The notes beneath the pieces were generated by a model. That model ran no database searches and had not been told where the DNA came from. It saw only the letters and a program-made list of their open reading frames with translations. A stretch of DNA of 64,000 nt, from positions 1 to 64,000 of the forward strand of contig CAYUYJ010000003.1 in assembly GCA_964449325.1 (NCBI GenBank). Direction: 5' to 3'. Within the stretch, counting starts at the first letter, position 1. Each line of letters starts with the position of its first letter. Position numbers and translations under genes: made by a program. This DNA comes from RGIG3002 sp964449325 (GTDB lineage: Bacteria > Bacillota > Clostridia > Lachnospirales > Lachnospiraceae). Shown here one piece after another: positions 17,483 through 26,089 of this stretch.

Positions 17483-17525
17483 GAATGAAGTTTTTGGAAA
17501 AAAAGATTTTCCAAAAACTTCATTC
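17483..17525. repeat. Perfect 19-bp inverted repeat upstream of the secreted-peptide gene
   Basis: The arm GAATGAAGTTTTTGGAAAA (17483-17501) and its exact complement (17507-17525) surround a five-base spacer. No T run follows on either strand, so it is not a usual terminator. It lies about 80 bases before the peptide start. It could be an operator for the neighbouring HTH regulator or a strong leader hairpin. The rest of 17274-17595 holds AT-rich sequence and a weaker GGTGTT/AACACC hairpin near 17433-17454. Confidence 0.8.
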
Positions 17526-17607
17526 CGAAAATGTCATAAATGATATAAATTATTAATTACCAACAAATCACCCCATTATCAATATCAAAGAAAGGATGAA
17601 TGTATTT

Positions 17608-17745
17608 ATGAAAAAGAAATTAGTTATCGCAGCACTTACCGCAGTTTTTGCTTTGGGGCTTATTTTTCCGTCCTTTAAAGCAGCAAACCCTTCGGATACT
17701 ATTTCAATCTGCTCTATTGGTTGGGATGTATTAGATGAGTTTTAA
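17608..17745 (+). CDS. Small secreted peptide, candidate quorum-sensing pro-peptide
   Basis: This 45-codon ORF encodes a textbook export signal: MKKK, a hydrophobic core (LVIAALTAVFALGLIF) and a possible signal peptidase site after SFKA (residue 25). About 20 residues follow, ending in SICSIGWDVLDEF. An in-frame ATG at 17596 would add four residues; AAAGG lies directly before it. Signal peptide plus a short C-terminal tail beside a TPR-HTH regulator is the pattern of Phr, PapR, SHP and PhrA pro-peptides. The stop codon (17743-17745) overlaps the stop codon of the convergent regulator. I do not recognise the peptide family; the role is inferred from context. Confidence 0.7.
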   Translation: MKKKLVIAALTAVFALGLIFPSFKAANPSDTISICSIGWDVLDEF

Positions 17746-19562
17746 TACCAATTATTAATTCCATATCGTTCTTCATAGTATTCTTTTATACTATTACTGA
17801 AATGATTGTTTTTCATCATTTCACTGATATAAAAAGCTTGCCGCAGATATTCTCCGCAAGCTTTTTTATTATCCTTCTTTTCATAACAGCAGGCTTCATT
17901 TGCCAGAAAACTGGCTAAAAGACTACCCCTTCCACAACTTAATACTTGTGAAATCCCCAACCTTGTTATTTCCATACTTTCTTCTATCTGATTTGTTTCC
18001 TCCAAAGCAACACTTAAGTTTGCTAAAATCAAATTCATACCCGTATAGTGACTTCTTGCAGATACTTTACTTGACTGATAGCTTTTTATAACCTTTTTGT
18101 AAATAGCAATGGCTTTTTCTGTCTGTCCCAATTTTCTATATAAGCTACCAATATAATTAATTATTTTTACCTCTTCCTGTGATAATATGACATCCGTATT
18201 AAACTCACCTTTATTATATGCAAAAGTCAACTCTAATGCTTCTATAGCTCTGTTCAGAGCCTCTTCCACCTCAAGCCTTCCTTGTTCCTGTAATAAAAGT
18301 GTTCTATTCATTAAAAAATATTGTTTATTTACAGCAAGCTGAACATCCATCAATTTTTCCATCTTTTCAAGAACTGTTTCCGCTTCCTTGTATTTTTTAT
18401 AGGAAATCAACCTGCTGCATTCTCTCCTAAGCTCATAAATTTCAAATTGCTCAGCAGAAATAAAGCTGTTGTAGAAATCCTTATCCATCCCCAGCTTTTC
18501 CATAAATTTATCATAATTTCTTACACTTGGAGCTCTTTTACCGCTTTCAATCGCAGAAAGGTTTTCCGGCGTACATATATCTTCACTCAGCTTTTCCTGT
18601 GTCAGTCCTTTTGTTTTTCTTCCTCTCTGGATTAATTCATTTACAAGCAGAATCTCACACTGGCTGTTTTCCAACACCATAAACGAGGTGTCATCTCCGC
18701 AATAAATACTATATTCCTCATACAGTTCGTTTAAGGTCTCTTCCCATTTCAGCTTTTTCCTAAGCTTGTCCGGCTCATCTATATGCCGGAGACTTTCTAT
18801 TTCCATGGAAAGCATAATGCGAAAATTAGTAAGCACACCATTTTTTCCAAGTAAGTCCAAGGCTGATTCACATACTTCTGCTGCCTTGTCATACCGCTTT
18901 CGTTCCATCAAAATTCTTGCTTCCGCACGGGCCAATTTTACATAAATTTTTACCAGCTCTTCCTCATCCGTATAATGCTGTCTGACATACTGATTCAATC
19001 GGTTTAGCACTTTCCAGATTCTTTTTCCGCCGTCATTACTTTCATAATGACTGATTTTCATCAAAAGAAGCTGTATTTCACACGTAGATAACAAGGAATT
19101 TTCTAACGCCGCCAGACCTCCCTCGGGCATTGTAATTTTGATAGCTTCATCAATATATTCCTTGCTTTTTTCAAAATCCTTATCTACCAACTCGCTTAAG
19201 GCTGCCTTGATTTTCAAAATATATTGTCTATGTACATTTTCCTCTGCTTCCTTTTTGCCCGCATATTTCTCCAGCAATTCTTTTGCTCTTCCGTACTCCT
19301 TACCGATAATACATCTTTGAATATTTTCTCGATATAAATATAATTCATAGTCCTTTGCTGAAATAATGGATTCCAGTTTATCAGGTGATTTTCCGAGCCT
19401 TTGGAGCAAGGCATCCAAAAGCAGTTTATCAGGTATTCTTTCACTGGCTTCGATTCGTGACAAAGCCGGAACAGAACAAAGACCTCTTGCAAGTTTTTCC
19501 TGTGAGATATGATTACAGGTTCTCAGTGTGTAAATGATTTTTCCAATATTTTTCTCTCTCAC
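17742..19562 (-). CDS. RRNPP-like regulator with two tandem HTH+TPR units
   Basis: The 606-residue cytoplasmic protein is a tandem duplication. Unit 1 has an XRE-type HTH (about 7-60; ISQEKLARGLCSVPALSRIE) and TPR-like helices to about 290. Unit 2 has another HTH (about 307-360; LTQEKLSEDICTPENLSAIE) and TPR-like helices to the end. After each HTH comes a matching segment, SIISAKDYELYLYRE in unit 1 and SFISAEQFEIYELRRE in unit 2, about 300 residues apart. Known Rgg/PlcR/PrgX/TprA proteins have one such unit and bind a re-imported peptide. I prefer the GTG at 19562, five bases after GGAG; an ATG at 19595 lacks a good ribosome-binding site. It converges on the secreted-peptide gene. Confidence 0.85.
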   Translation of the reverse strand: MREKNIGKIIYTLRTCNHISQEKLARGLCSVPALSRIEASERIPDKLLLDALLQRLGKSPDKLESIISAKDYELYLYRENIQRCIIGKEYGRAKELLEKYAGKKEAEENVHRQYILKIKAALSELVDKDFEKSKEYIDEAIKITMPEGGLAALENSLLSTCEIQLLLMKISHYESNDGGKRIWKVLNRLNQYVRQHYTDEEELVKIYVKLARAEARILMERKRYDKAAEVCESALDLLGKNGVLTNFRIMLSMEIESLRHIDEPDKLRKKLKWEETLNELYEEYSIYCGDDTSFMVLENSQCEILLVNELIQRGRKTKGLTQEKLSEDICTPENLSAIESGKRAPSVRNYDKFMEKLGMDKDFYNSFISAEQFEIYELRRECSRLISYKKYKEAETVLEKMEKLMDVQLAVNKQYFLMNRTLLLQEQGRLEVEEALNRAIEALELTFAYNKGEFNTDVILSQEEVKIINYIGSLYRKLGQTEKAIAIYKKVIKSYQSSKVSARSHYTGMNLILANLSVALEETNQIEESMEITRLGISQVLSCGRGSLLASFLANEACCYEKKDNKKACGEYLRQAFYISEMMKNNHFSNSIKEYYEERYGINNWY

Positions 19563-19624
19563 AACTACTCCAATTCTACTATTTTTATATTTCATATCTT
19601 TATTGTCGGAAAGTGTTTAGAAAT

Positions 19625-19654
19625 ATTCTATCATAAATTTACTGCTTTCACCAA
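19625..19654 (-). promoter_or_regulatory. Candidate promoter of the HTH-TPR regulator
   Basis: On the minus strand TTGGTG (649-654 of the 19,000 block) and TAGAAT (625-630) are 18 bp apart, about 60 bases before the preferred GTG start. Confidence 0.4.
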
Positions 19655-19821
19655 TAGAATACATAAAAAGCCTGTTTTTTTGCATAAATAACCAAATTTT
19701 TGCTGTTCTGCAATTCTTTCCGTATTTGAAGTATAAAAAATACTGTATACATTTATTTTTAACTTTTTTATAATGAAAATACTAAATTGAAAAATTTTGC
19801 TTTTCTGAAAGGAGACATATC

Positions 19822-22158
19822 ATGAAATTCAGTAACGGATGCTGGTTACAGAAGGAAGGCTGCGAATGCTTTTCCCCGCAGCAGGTTTATTTTACAAAAA
19901 TTGAAGAAAAAAAAGTAACACTTTGTGCACCTACCCATCGTATCACGCAACGCGGCGATACTTTAGGAGGAATTAATCTTACTTTAATTATTACTTCCCC
20001 TGCACCGGAAATCATCCGTTTGCAGACCTATCATCATATGGGTATTTTGAAAAAAACCCCGGAATTTGAATTGGAGCTTACCGATACACTTCCCTTAAAT
20101 GTAACGGACTCCGAAGACAGTATTTCCATTAAAAGCGGTTCTCTTTCTCTGGAAATCAGCAAAAAAACATGGTCAATGGTATATAAGAGAAATGGTGAAG
20201 TTATTACAAAGAGTGGATGGAGAGACTTAGCCTTAATGAAAACTGACTGGAGGGGCGATGCTTACGATAAAGGTGACATCGAAAATACATACATACGCCA
20301 ACAGTTAAGTATCGGTGTAGGCGAACTGCTTTATGGTACCGGTGAACGCTTCACTCCTTTTGTGAAAAACGGACAATCCATAGATATCTGGAATGCGGAT
20401 GGCGGCACAAGCACGGATCAGTCTTACAAAAATATTCCTTTTTATCTTTCCAATAAAGGCTATGGTGTTTTGGTTAATCATCCCGAAAAGGTATCCTTTG
20501 AAATTGCAACAGAGCAGGTTACCAAAGTTGAATTTTCCGTAGAGGGCGGTTATCTTGATTACTTCTTTATCAACGGTCCTACCATGAAGGAAGCACTGAC
20601 ACACTATACTGATTTAACAGGAAAACCGTCTTTACCGGCTCCCTGGACATTTGGTTTATGGCTGTCTACTTCTTTCACTACAAATTATGATGAACAAACT
20701 GTTATGAGCTTTGTAGACGGTATGTTGGACAGAGGCATTCCGCTTCGTACCTTCCACTTTGACTGCTTTTGGATGAAGGAATTTCATTGGTCCGATTTCA
20801 TCTGGGACAGCCGTGTATTCCCCGATCCGGAAGGTATGTTAAAACGTATCAAAGCAAAAGGATTAAATATTTGTGTATGGATTAACTCTTACATTGGTCA
20901 GGAATCCTGCCTCTTTACCGAAGGAATGGAAAATGGCTACTTCCTGAAACGTCCGAACGGTGATGTATGGCAGTGGGATATGTGGCAACCGGGCATGGCT
21001 TTGGTTGACTTTACAAATCCGGAAGCCTACAAATGGTTCCAGGACAAGTTAGAAGTACTGTTAGATATGGGTGTCGACTGCTTCAAGACAGACTTTGGCG
21101 AAAGAATTCCGACTGATGCAGTATACTTCGATGGCTCTGACCCGAAAAAAATGCATAACTACTATACATATCTTTACAATAAATGCGTATATGAACTGTT
21201 AGAAAGAAAACGCGGCAAAGGCGAGGCTGTATTGTTTGCCCGCTCCGCAACAGTCGGCGGTCAGAAGTTCCCGGTTCACTGGGGCGGTGACTGTTGGTCC
21301 GATTATGAGTCCATGGAAGAAAGCCTCCGCGGCGGTCTCTCCTTAATGATGTCCGGTTTCGGTTTCTGGGCACACGATATAGGTGGGTTTGAAAATACCT
21401 CTACTGCTGATGTATATAAGAGGTGGGTTGCATTCGGTCTTTTATCCTCCCATAGCCGTCTGCATGGAAGTACCTCCTATCGTGTTCCATGGGCTTATGA
21501 TGAAGAAGCGGTTGATGTTGTCCGTTTCTTCACCAAATTGAAAGCAAAACTGATGCCTTACCTTTACAAAACCGCTGTAGAAACATCCAAATCCGGTATT
21601 CCAACCATGCGTGCCATGGTTTTGGAATTTACAGAAGATAAAAACTGCGGCTATGTGGATAAGCAATACATGTTAGGTGATAACCTGTTAGTTGCACCTA
21701 TTTTCAATGATGAAAGTATTGCTGAATACTATTTGCCGAAGGGAACATGGACCAATTTCTTTACCGGAGAGGTAAAAAGCGGCGGGGAATGGGTAACGGA
21801 AAAACATGATTATCTGAGCATTCCGCTTATGGTTCGTGAAAACTCCATTGTAATTATGGGCGCTCATGATGATAAACCGGATTACGACTACGCAGATGGC
21901 GCTGAAGTCCGTATTTATGCATTACAGGACGGAAAAGAAGCCTCCTCTGTTGTTTATGATATGAAACAGAAGATTGATTTAACCGTTACGGCAAAGAAAA
22001 CGGATAATAAGATAACTATTTCCGTTGACAGCGCAAAACCGTACACGATTCGCCTCGTAAATGTGAAAGCTGCCTCCGCAAGCGGTGCATCTGTTACGAT
22101 TGATGGCAATGATACCATTGTTACACCTGAAAACAATACTATGGAAATTTCTTTATAA
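19822..22158 (+). CDS. yicI: Alpha-xylosidase, glycoside hydrolase family 31 (YicI-like)
   Basis: The 778-residue enzyme has an N-terminal beta domain (about 1-270), a TIM barrel (about 275-610) and C-terminal beta domains. The nucleophile Asp lies in CFKTDFGERIP (about residue 417), the exact form found in alpha-xylosidases such as YicI, and the acid/base Asp in HWGGDCWSDYESM. WAHDIGGFE is the conserved loop. It removes alpha-1,6-xylose from xyloglucan oligosaccharides or isoprimeverose. No signal peptide, so it is intracellular. AAAGGAG lies eight bases before the ATG. Confidence 0.93.
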   Translation: MKFSNGCWLQKEGCECFSPQQVYFTKIEEKKVTLCAPTHRITQRGDTLGGINLTLIITSPAPEIIRLQTYHHMGILKKTPEFELELTDTLPLNVTDSEDSISIKSGSLSLEISKKTWSMVYKRNGEVITKSGWRDLALMKTDWRGDAYDKGDIENTYIRQQLSIGVGELLYGTGERFTPFVKNGQSIDIWNADGGTSTDQSYKNIPFYLSNKGYGVLVNHPEKVSFEIATEQVTKVEFSVEGGYLDYFFINGPTMKEALTHYTDLTGKPSLPAPWTFGLWLSTSFTTNYDEQTVMSFVDGMLDRGIPLRTFHFDCFWMKEFHWSDFIWDSRVFPDPEGMLKRIKAKGLNICVWINSYIGQESCLFTEGMENGYFLKRPNGDVWQWDMWQPGMALVDFTNPEAYKWFQDKLEVLLDMGVDCFKTDFGERIPTDAVYFDGSDPKKMHNYYTYLYNKCVYELLERKRGKGEAVLFARSATVGGQKFPVHWGGDCWSDYESMEESLRGGLSLMMSGFGFWAHDIGGFENTSTADVYKRWVAFGLLSSHSRLHGSTSYRVPWAYDEEAVDVVRFFTKLKAKLMPYLYKTAVETSKSGIPTMRAMVLEFTEDKNCGYVDKQYMLGDNLLVAPIFNDESIAEYYLPKGTWTNFFTGEVKSGGEWVTEKHDYLSIPLMVRENSIVIMGAHDDKPDYDYADGAEVRIYALQDGKEASSVVYDMKQKIDLTVTAKKTDNKITISVDSAKPYTIRLVNVKAASASGASVTIDGNDTIVTPENNTMEISL

Positions 22159-22177
22159 GGCAGGGATTCCCTGCCTT
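22157..22177 (+). repeat. Intercistronic hairpin between the GH31 and GH43 genes
   Basis: AAGGCAGGGA pairs with TCCCTGCCTT immediately after the GH31 stop codon. It lacks a T run. Since GH43 follows on the same strand within 70 bases, it is more likely a 3' stabilising or processing hairpin than a full terminator. Confidence 0.6.
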
Positions 22178-22227
22178 ATAGGCTCTATGAAACATAAAAT
22201 ATATCAAAATATAAGGAGTACCTGTTT

Positions 22228-23712
22228 ATGAAATATACAAATCCCATAGTCAAAGGATTTTATCCCGACCCAAGTGTCTGCTTTGCCAATGGAAAATATT
22301 ATATGGTGTGCAGTTCCTTCCAGTATTTTCCGGGTGTCCCGTTATTTGAAAGCGAGAATCTCGTAAACTGGAAACAAATCGGACATATACTCACACGAAA
22401 AGAGCAGGTAATGCTTGAAAAAATCGAAAGTTCAGGTGGTGTTTTTGCCCCTACTATCCGCTTTCATAACGGTAGATTTTACATGACCACTACCAACAAT
22501 TCCACGCAACAGAATTTTTATGTGTACACGGATGATATTTACGGAGAATGGTCGGATTCCATTTATGTAGATCAGGACGGTATTGACCCTTCGCTGTTTT
22601 TTGAAGATGAAAAAGCATATTTTATGAGCACGGGGTATGATGATTTCGGAGGACACGGCATCGTACAATGTGAAATCAATATTGAAACCGGTGAAAAACT
22701 GACAAGCAGTAAAGTAATCTGGAAAGGGAGTGGCAGGCGTTTTCTGGAAAGTCCCCATCTTTATAAAATAAACGGCACCTATTATTTAATGGCTGCCGAA
22801 GGCGGAACGGAATATGGACATATGATTACCTATGCAAGAAGTAATGATGTATGGGGTCCTTTTGAAAATTATCCGAACAATCCGGTATTGACAAATAAAA
22901 ACAAAGCTCCTTTTATCATTCAGGGAATCGGTCATGGTGACTTAATTCAAGATACCTACGGAGACTGGCATATTTTAAGCCTCGGTTTCCGCCAGATACA
23001 CGAGTGGCAGCCTTATCATCACCTTGGACGGGAGGTTTTCCTGACTCCGGTTACCTTCCATGAAGACGGGTGGTTTACTGCCGGAAATGACGGTACTACA
23101 GAAGAAAGCTACGAAATCCAAGGCAGCTTTACACAAGAGGAGAAAAAACTCTATACTTTTGAAAATACGGATTGGAATGTTGACTGGTGCTATTTACGCC
23201 ACCCCCACATGGAAAATTATCAGCATTTTACGGATAAGCTTGTTCTAAAAGGAACAGACATTACTTTAGAAGATGTGGATTCCCCTACTTTTATGGGTAT
23301 GCGCCAGAGAGATTTTACATGTGATGTTTCCTGTGATGTAACTCTTGACAAAGGAGAAGCGGGAATCACCTTTTATATGACCGAAAATGAGCATTATGAC
23401 TTAGCTGTCCGTAAGACCGGAAACAGCTATGAAGCAGCATTAAAGCTCAATATCGGCGGTATTAAGCACATACAGCATACCATTCCTTTGGAAAACGGTA
23501 AGGCAAAATTAGTTGTTCATGCCGATGCATTAAAATATACGTTCTGTATTCAGGACGGCGATAACGAAATAACTTTAGGATGCGGTAATACAAAATATCT
23601 TTCCAGTGAAGTTGCGGGCGGCTTTACCGGTGTTATAATCGGATTGTATGCCGTATATACAGACAATGCAGTATTTACAAACTATCACTGTCTTTATTCC
23701 CGCGAGCAATGA
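22228..23712 (+). CDS. Beta-xylosidase / alpha-L-arabinofuranosidase, glycoside hydrolase family 43
   Basis: The 494-residue protein has an N-terminal five-bladed propeller (about 1-300) and a C-terminal beta-sandwich (about 320-490) of the GH43_C2 type. The three catalytic carboxylates are the base Asp in GFYPDPSVC (about residue 14), the pKa-modulating Asp in GIDPSLFF (about 120) and the acid Glu in LESPHLYKI (about 172). No signal peptide. Propeller plus beta-sandwich is typical of subfamily 11/12 enzymes acting on xylo-oligosaccharides. It forms a probable operon with the alpha-xylosidase; both would degrade imported hemicellulose fragments. Confidence 0.93.
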   Translation: MKYTNPIVKGFYPDPSVCFANGKYYMVCSSFQYFPGVPLFESENLVNWKQIGHILTRKEQVMLEKIESSGGVFAPTIRFHNGRFYMTTTNNSTQQNFYVYTDDIYGEWSDSIYVDQDGIDPSLFFEDEKAYFMSTGYDDFGGHGIVQCEINIETGEKLTSSKVIWKGSGRRFLESPHLYKINGTYYLMAAEGGTEYGHMITYARSNDVWGPFENYPNNPVLTNKNKAPFIIQGIGHGDLIQDTYGDWHILSLGFRQIHEWQPYHHLGREVFLTPVTFHEDGWFTAGNDGTTEESYEIQGSFTQEEKKLYTFENTDWNVDWCYLRHPHMENYQHFTDKLVLKGTDITLEDVDSPTFMGMRQRDFTCDVSCDVTLDKGEAGITFYMTENEHYDLAVRKTGNSYEAALKLNIGGIKHIQHTIPLENGKAKLVVHADALKYTFCIQDGDNEITLGCGNTKYLSSEVAGGFTGVIIGLYAVYTDNAVFTNYHCLYSREQ

Positions 23713-23781
23713 GCCAAGCGGACATACTTGTATTTCCATTTGCACGACTCATTTTTAACTATTTCTTTACGGATGGACAAA

Positions 23782-23810
23782 TTGACTTCCTTACATGTCC
23801 TTCATATAAT
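23782..23810 (+). promoter_or_regulatory. Near-consensus sigma-A promoter of the CNNM transporter leader
   Basis: TTGACT (23782-23787), 17 bp, then TATAAT (23805-23810). Transcription should begin near 23817, leaving a leader of about 260 bases before the transporter gene. Confidence 0.85.
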
Positions 23811-23879
23811 ATATTACAATTAATGCAAACAGGATTGTTCGTTTGCAAAGTAAGGATTAGTTAGGAGGTCGGTCAGAGC

Positions 23880-23951
23880 ATGGAAGATGATGGTAACGCG
23901 GATACGTCTACATATTTCTTTTTCTCTCCATGTGTTATTATGTTTATATAG
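23880..23951 (+). CDS. Leader peptide of 23 codons upstream of the CNNM transporter
   Basis: ATG at 23880 is preceded by the perfect Shine-Dalgarno AGGAGGT (23863-23869) with 10 bases of spacing. The peptide begins MEDDGNAD, then TSTYFFFSP, then a hydrophobic CVIMFI end. The stop codon TAG (23949-23951) ends one base before a terminator stem. This placement is typical of translation-coupled attenuation, where a ribosome near the stop blocks the terminator. The acidic start recalls leader peptides whose translation depends on Mg2+, but this similarity is general and not a family match. The product itself may have no function. Confidence 0.6.
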   Translation: MEDDGNADTSTYFFFSPCVIMFI

Positions 23952-23952
23952 T

Positions 23953-24010
23953 GGGTACGGTCTGTGCTTTTTTTCAGGATAAGCACAGGCTGTACCCTTT
24001 TATGTTTTTT
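23953..24010 (+). terminator. Attenuator-like terminator in the CNNM leader
   Basis: GGGTAC..CTGTGC pairs with GCACAG..GTACCC (outer arms 23953-23958 and 23992-23997) with a T-rich tail. It lies between the promoter and the only gene that promoter can serve, so read-through must be regulated or partial. A second small hairpin CCGCAC/GTGCGG sits at about 24034-24049, before the ribosome-binding site. Confidence 0.75.
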
Positions 24011-24076
24011 GATTTCACAAAGCGTTTTAGTAACCGCACCAATGTGCGGACAGAGAGAAAGGTGTAAATATATTTT

Positions 24077-25378
24077 ATGTTAGGAGCTATTCTGTTACAG
24101 ATATTATTGATTTTTTTTAATGCCATTTTTGCCAGTGCGGAAATTGCCGTAATTTCCATGAGCGGAACAAAACTGGAAAAATTAGCTGAGAAAGGAAGCA
24201 AAAAAGCATCCCGGCTCGTTTCCCTGACGGCAAATCCGGCAAAATTTCTTGCTACAATTCAAGTCGCAATTACCTTAGCCGGATTTATGGGCAGCGCTTA
24301 TGCCGCCGATAACTTTGCCACACCGCTTGTAACACTTTTAACAGGCGCAGGTTTACATGTTCCGATACACATATTAAATTCCATCTGTGTCTTTTTTATT
24401 ACATTGCTTATTGCTTATTTCAGTATTGTTTTCGGGGAACTGATTCCGAAACGAATTGCCATGCAGAAAACAGAAAGTCTATCATTAGCGCTTTCCGGTA
24501 TTTTAGCTGTAGTTTCCAAATTGTTTGCACCTCTTGTTTTTCTTTTAACAATCTCTACAAACGGTATACTTCGGTTTTTGGGCATTAATCCCGAAGAAGA
24601 GGCACAGGTTACGGAAGAAGAAATCCGTATGATGGTAGAAGCAGGCAGCGAAAAAGGAACCATTGACGAAGATGAAAATGTAATGATTCAAAATATTTTT
24701 GAGTTCGATGACACACTTTTGGCGGAAATATGTACACATAGAAGGGATGTTGTCAGCCTCTTTTTGGAAGAGGATTTACAAGACTGGAACGAAATACTTT
24801 ATTCGAGCAAACATAACTATTACCCTATCTGTGGTGATACAAGCGACGATATTGTGGGTATTCTGGATGCAAAGGATTATTTACGGATGCAAAAGCCTAC
24901 GAAAGAAAAGGTAATGGAATGTGCCGTTAAAAAACCGTTTTTCGTACCGGAAACTATGAAAGCAGATGCTCTGTTTCGTAAAATGAAAGAAACGGGCTTC
25001 TATTTTTCCGTTGTGATTGACGAGTACGGCGGAATGAGCGGAATTGTTACAATGCGGAATCTGATTGAACTGCTCGTAGGTGAATTGAACGAAGACGGTG
25101 ACAAAACACACCCTGAGGATATCATAAAAACAGATACTTCGGAATGGGTTATCCAAGGTTCGGCATCTTTAGAAGTAGTTGCAGAAGAATTAGAACTGGA
25201 ACTTCCTTCAGAGGAATATGATACCTTTAATGGCTATATCTGTGGCTGTCTGGGTGAAGTGCCGGACAACGGAACCAGTTTTGATGTAGAAATTAACGGA
25301 CTTTCCATTCATGTTAACAACGTAAAACATCATCGAATCGAAACCGCCGTTGTACGATCATTAACTTGCAGCCTATAA
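24077..25378 (+). CDS. CNNM/CorC-family divalent-cation transporter (hemolysin C-like)
   Basis: The 433-residue membrane protein has an N-terminal DUF21 (CNNM) domain with four hydrophobic segments (about 1-190), a CBS pair (about 205-330, including DEYGGMSGIVTMRNL) and a C-terminal CorC_HlyC domain (about 345-430, including EEYDTFNGYICGCLG). Related proteins such as Bacillus MpfA export Mg2+, and the 'hemolysin' name is historical. A leader with a small ORF and a terminator precedes it, suggesting regulated expression. Its 3' end overlaps the convergent metallopeptidase gene by six bases. Confidence 0.9.
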   Translation: MLGAILLQILLIFFNAIFASAEIAVISMSGTKLEKLAEKGSKKASRLVSLTANPAKFLATIQVAITLAGFMGSAYAADNFATPLVTLLTGAGLHVPIHILNSICVFFITLLIAYFSIVFGELIPKRIAMQKTESLSLALSGILAVVSKLFAPLVFLLTISTNGILRFLGINPEEEAQVTEEEIRMMVEAGSEKGTIDEDENVMIQNIFEFDDTLLAEICTHRRDVVSLFLEEDLQDWNEILYSSKHNYYPICGDTSDDIVGILDAKDYLRMQKPTKEKVMECAVKKPFFVPETMKADALFRKMKETGFYFSVVIDEYGGMSGIVTMRNLIELLVGELNEDGDKTHPEDIIKTDTSEWVIQGSASLEVVAEELELELPSEEYDTFNGYICGCLGEVPDNGTSFDVEINGLSIHVNNVKHHRIETAVVRSLTCSL

Positions 25379-26089
25379 AGTAAGAAGTGTCCCGTTCTTT
25401 TTCAGCCATCTTTCCCGCACTTTGTAATCGGGAAGGATGGCTTCCACACTGCTCCAAAATTCTTTGGAATGATTCATATGCAACAGATGGCATAATTCAT
25501 GGACTACCAAATAATCTATAATCTCATCCGGTGCCATCATGATTTTCCAGTTAAAATTTAGATTTCCTTTTCCACTGCAGCTTCCCCAACGACTCTTTTG
25601 TTCTTTAATACGAATGTCCCCTATGGGCTTTCCTATAAATTGCTGAAAATACTCGGTCTTCTCCGAAAGAATTTCTCTCGCCTGTTCCCGGTACCACCGA
25701 ATAACCGCTTCCTGAATGACTTCCTTCTTTGCAGAAAAAGAAACAACCAAAAGCTTTCCTGCCTGCTTTTTCACCATGATGCGTTTTCTGTCTTTATTGA
25801 TAATCAAATTCAGTGTAAGAGGCTTTCCCCTATAATAAAATTCTTCTCCGGTTTTAAATTCATGTACCGGCTTAGATTTTTGTCCGATGATGGTTTCTTC
25901 GTATTTTTCGGCAATCCACTCTGCTTTTTCTGCAACCACCTTTTCCACTTCTGCTGCCGGAAAATATAAAGGAATCTTCACTACAATTCCTTTATCCTCA
26001 CCTACGGAAATAGCAACCGATTTTCTTTGGCTTCGGACAATCGTATATTCATATATTTTTCCCTGATATAAAAATTCATATTTCATCAT
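25373..26089 (-). CDS. YgjP-type M48-like metallopeptidase (DUF45)
   Basis: The protein of about 238 residues has the zinc-binding HELCHLLHMNH motif (HExxH followed by a third His) and the preceding QKSRWGSCSGKGNLNFNWK block, both diagnostic for the YgjP/DUF45 gluzincin family. An N-terminal beta-rich half (1-110) is usual. Cellular substrates are not known. I place the start at 26089, where the ATG overlaps the stop codon of the upstream hydrolase (TAATG), rather than at 26113 inside that gene. Confidence 0.87.
   Translation of the reverse strand: MMKYEFLYQGKIYEYTIVRSQRKSVAISVGEDKGIVVKIPLYFPAAEVEKVVAEKAEWIAEKYEETIIGQKSKPVHEFKTGEEFYYRGKPLTLNLIINKDRKRIMVKKQAGKLLVVSFSAKKEVIQEAVIRWYREQAREILSEKTEYFQQFIGKPIGDIRIKEQKSRWGSCSGKGNLNFNWKIMMAPDEIIDYLVVHELCHLLHMNHSKEFWSSVEAILPDYKVRERWLKKNGTLLTL

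Noticed and set aside
17483..17525. A rho-independent terminator
   Set aside because: The perfect hairpin has no T run after it on either strand, so I list it as an inverted repeat of unknown role.
23820..24010. A metabolite or ion riboswitch (M-box, yybP-ykoY Mn2+, fluoride) in the CNNM leader
   Set aside because: I compared the leader by eye with the conserved cores I know and found none of them. The strong Shine-Dalgarno and small ORF explain the region better.
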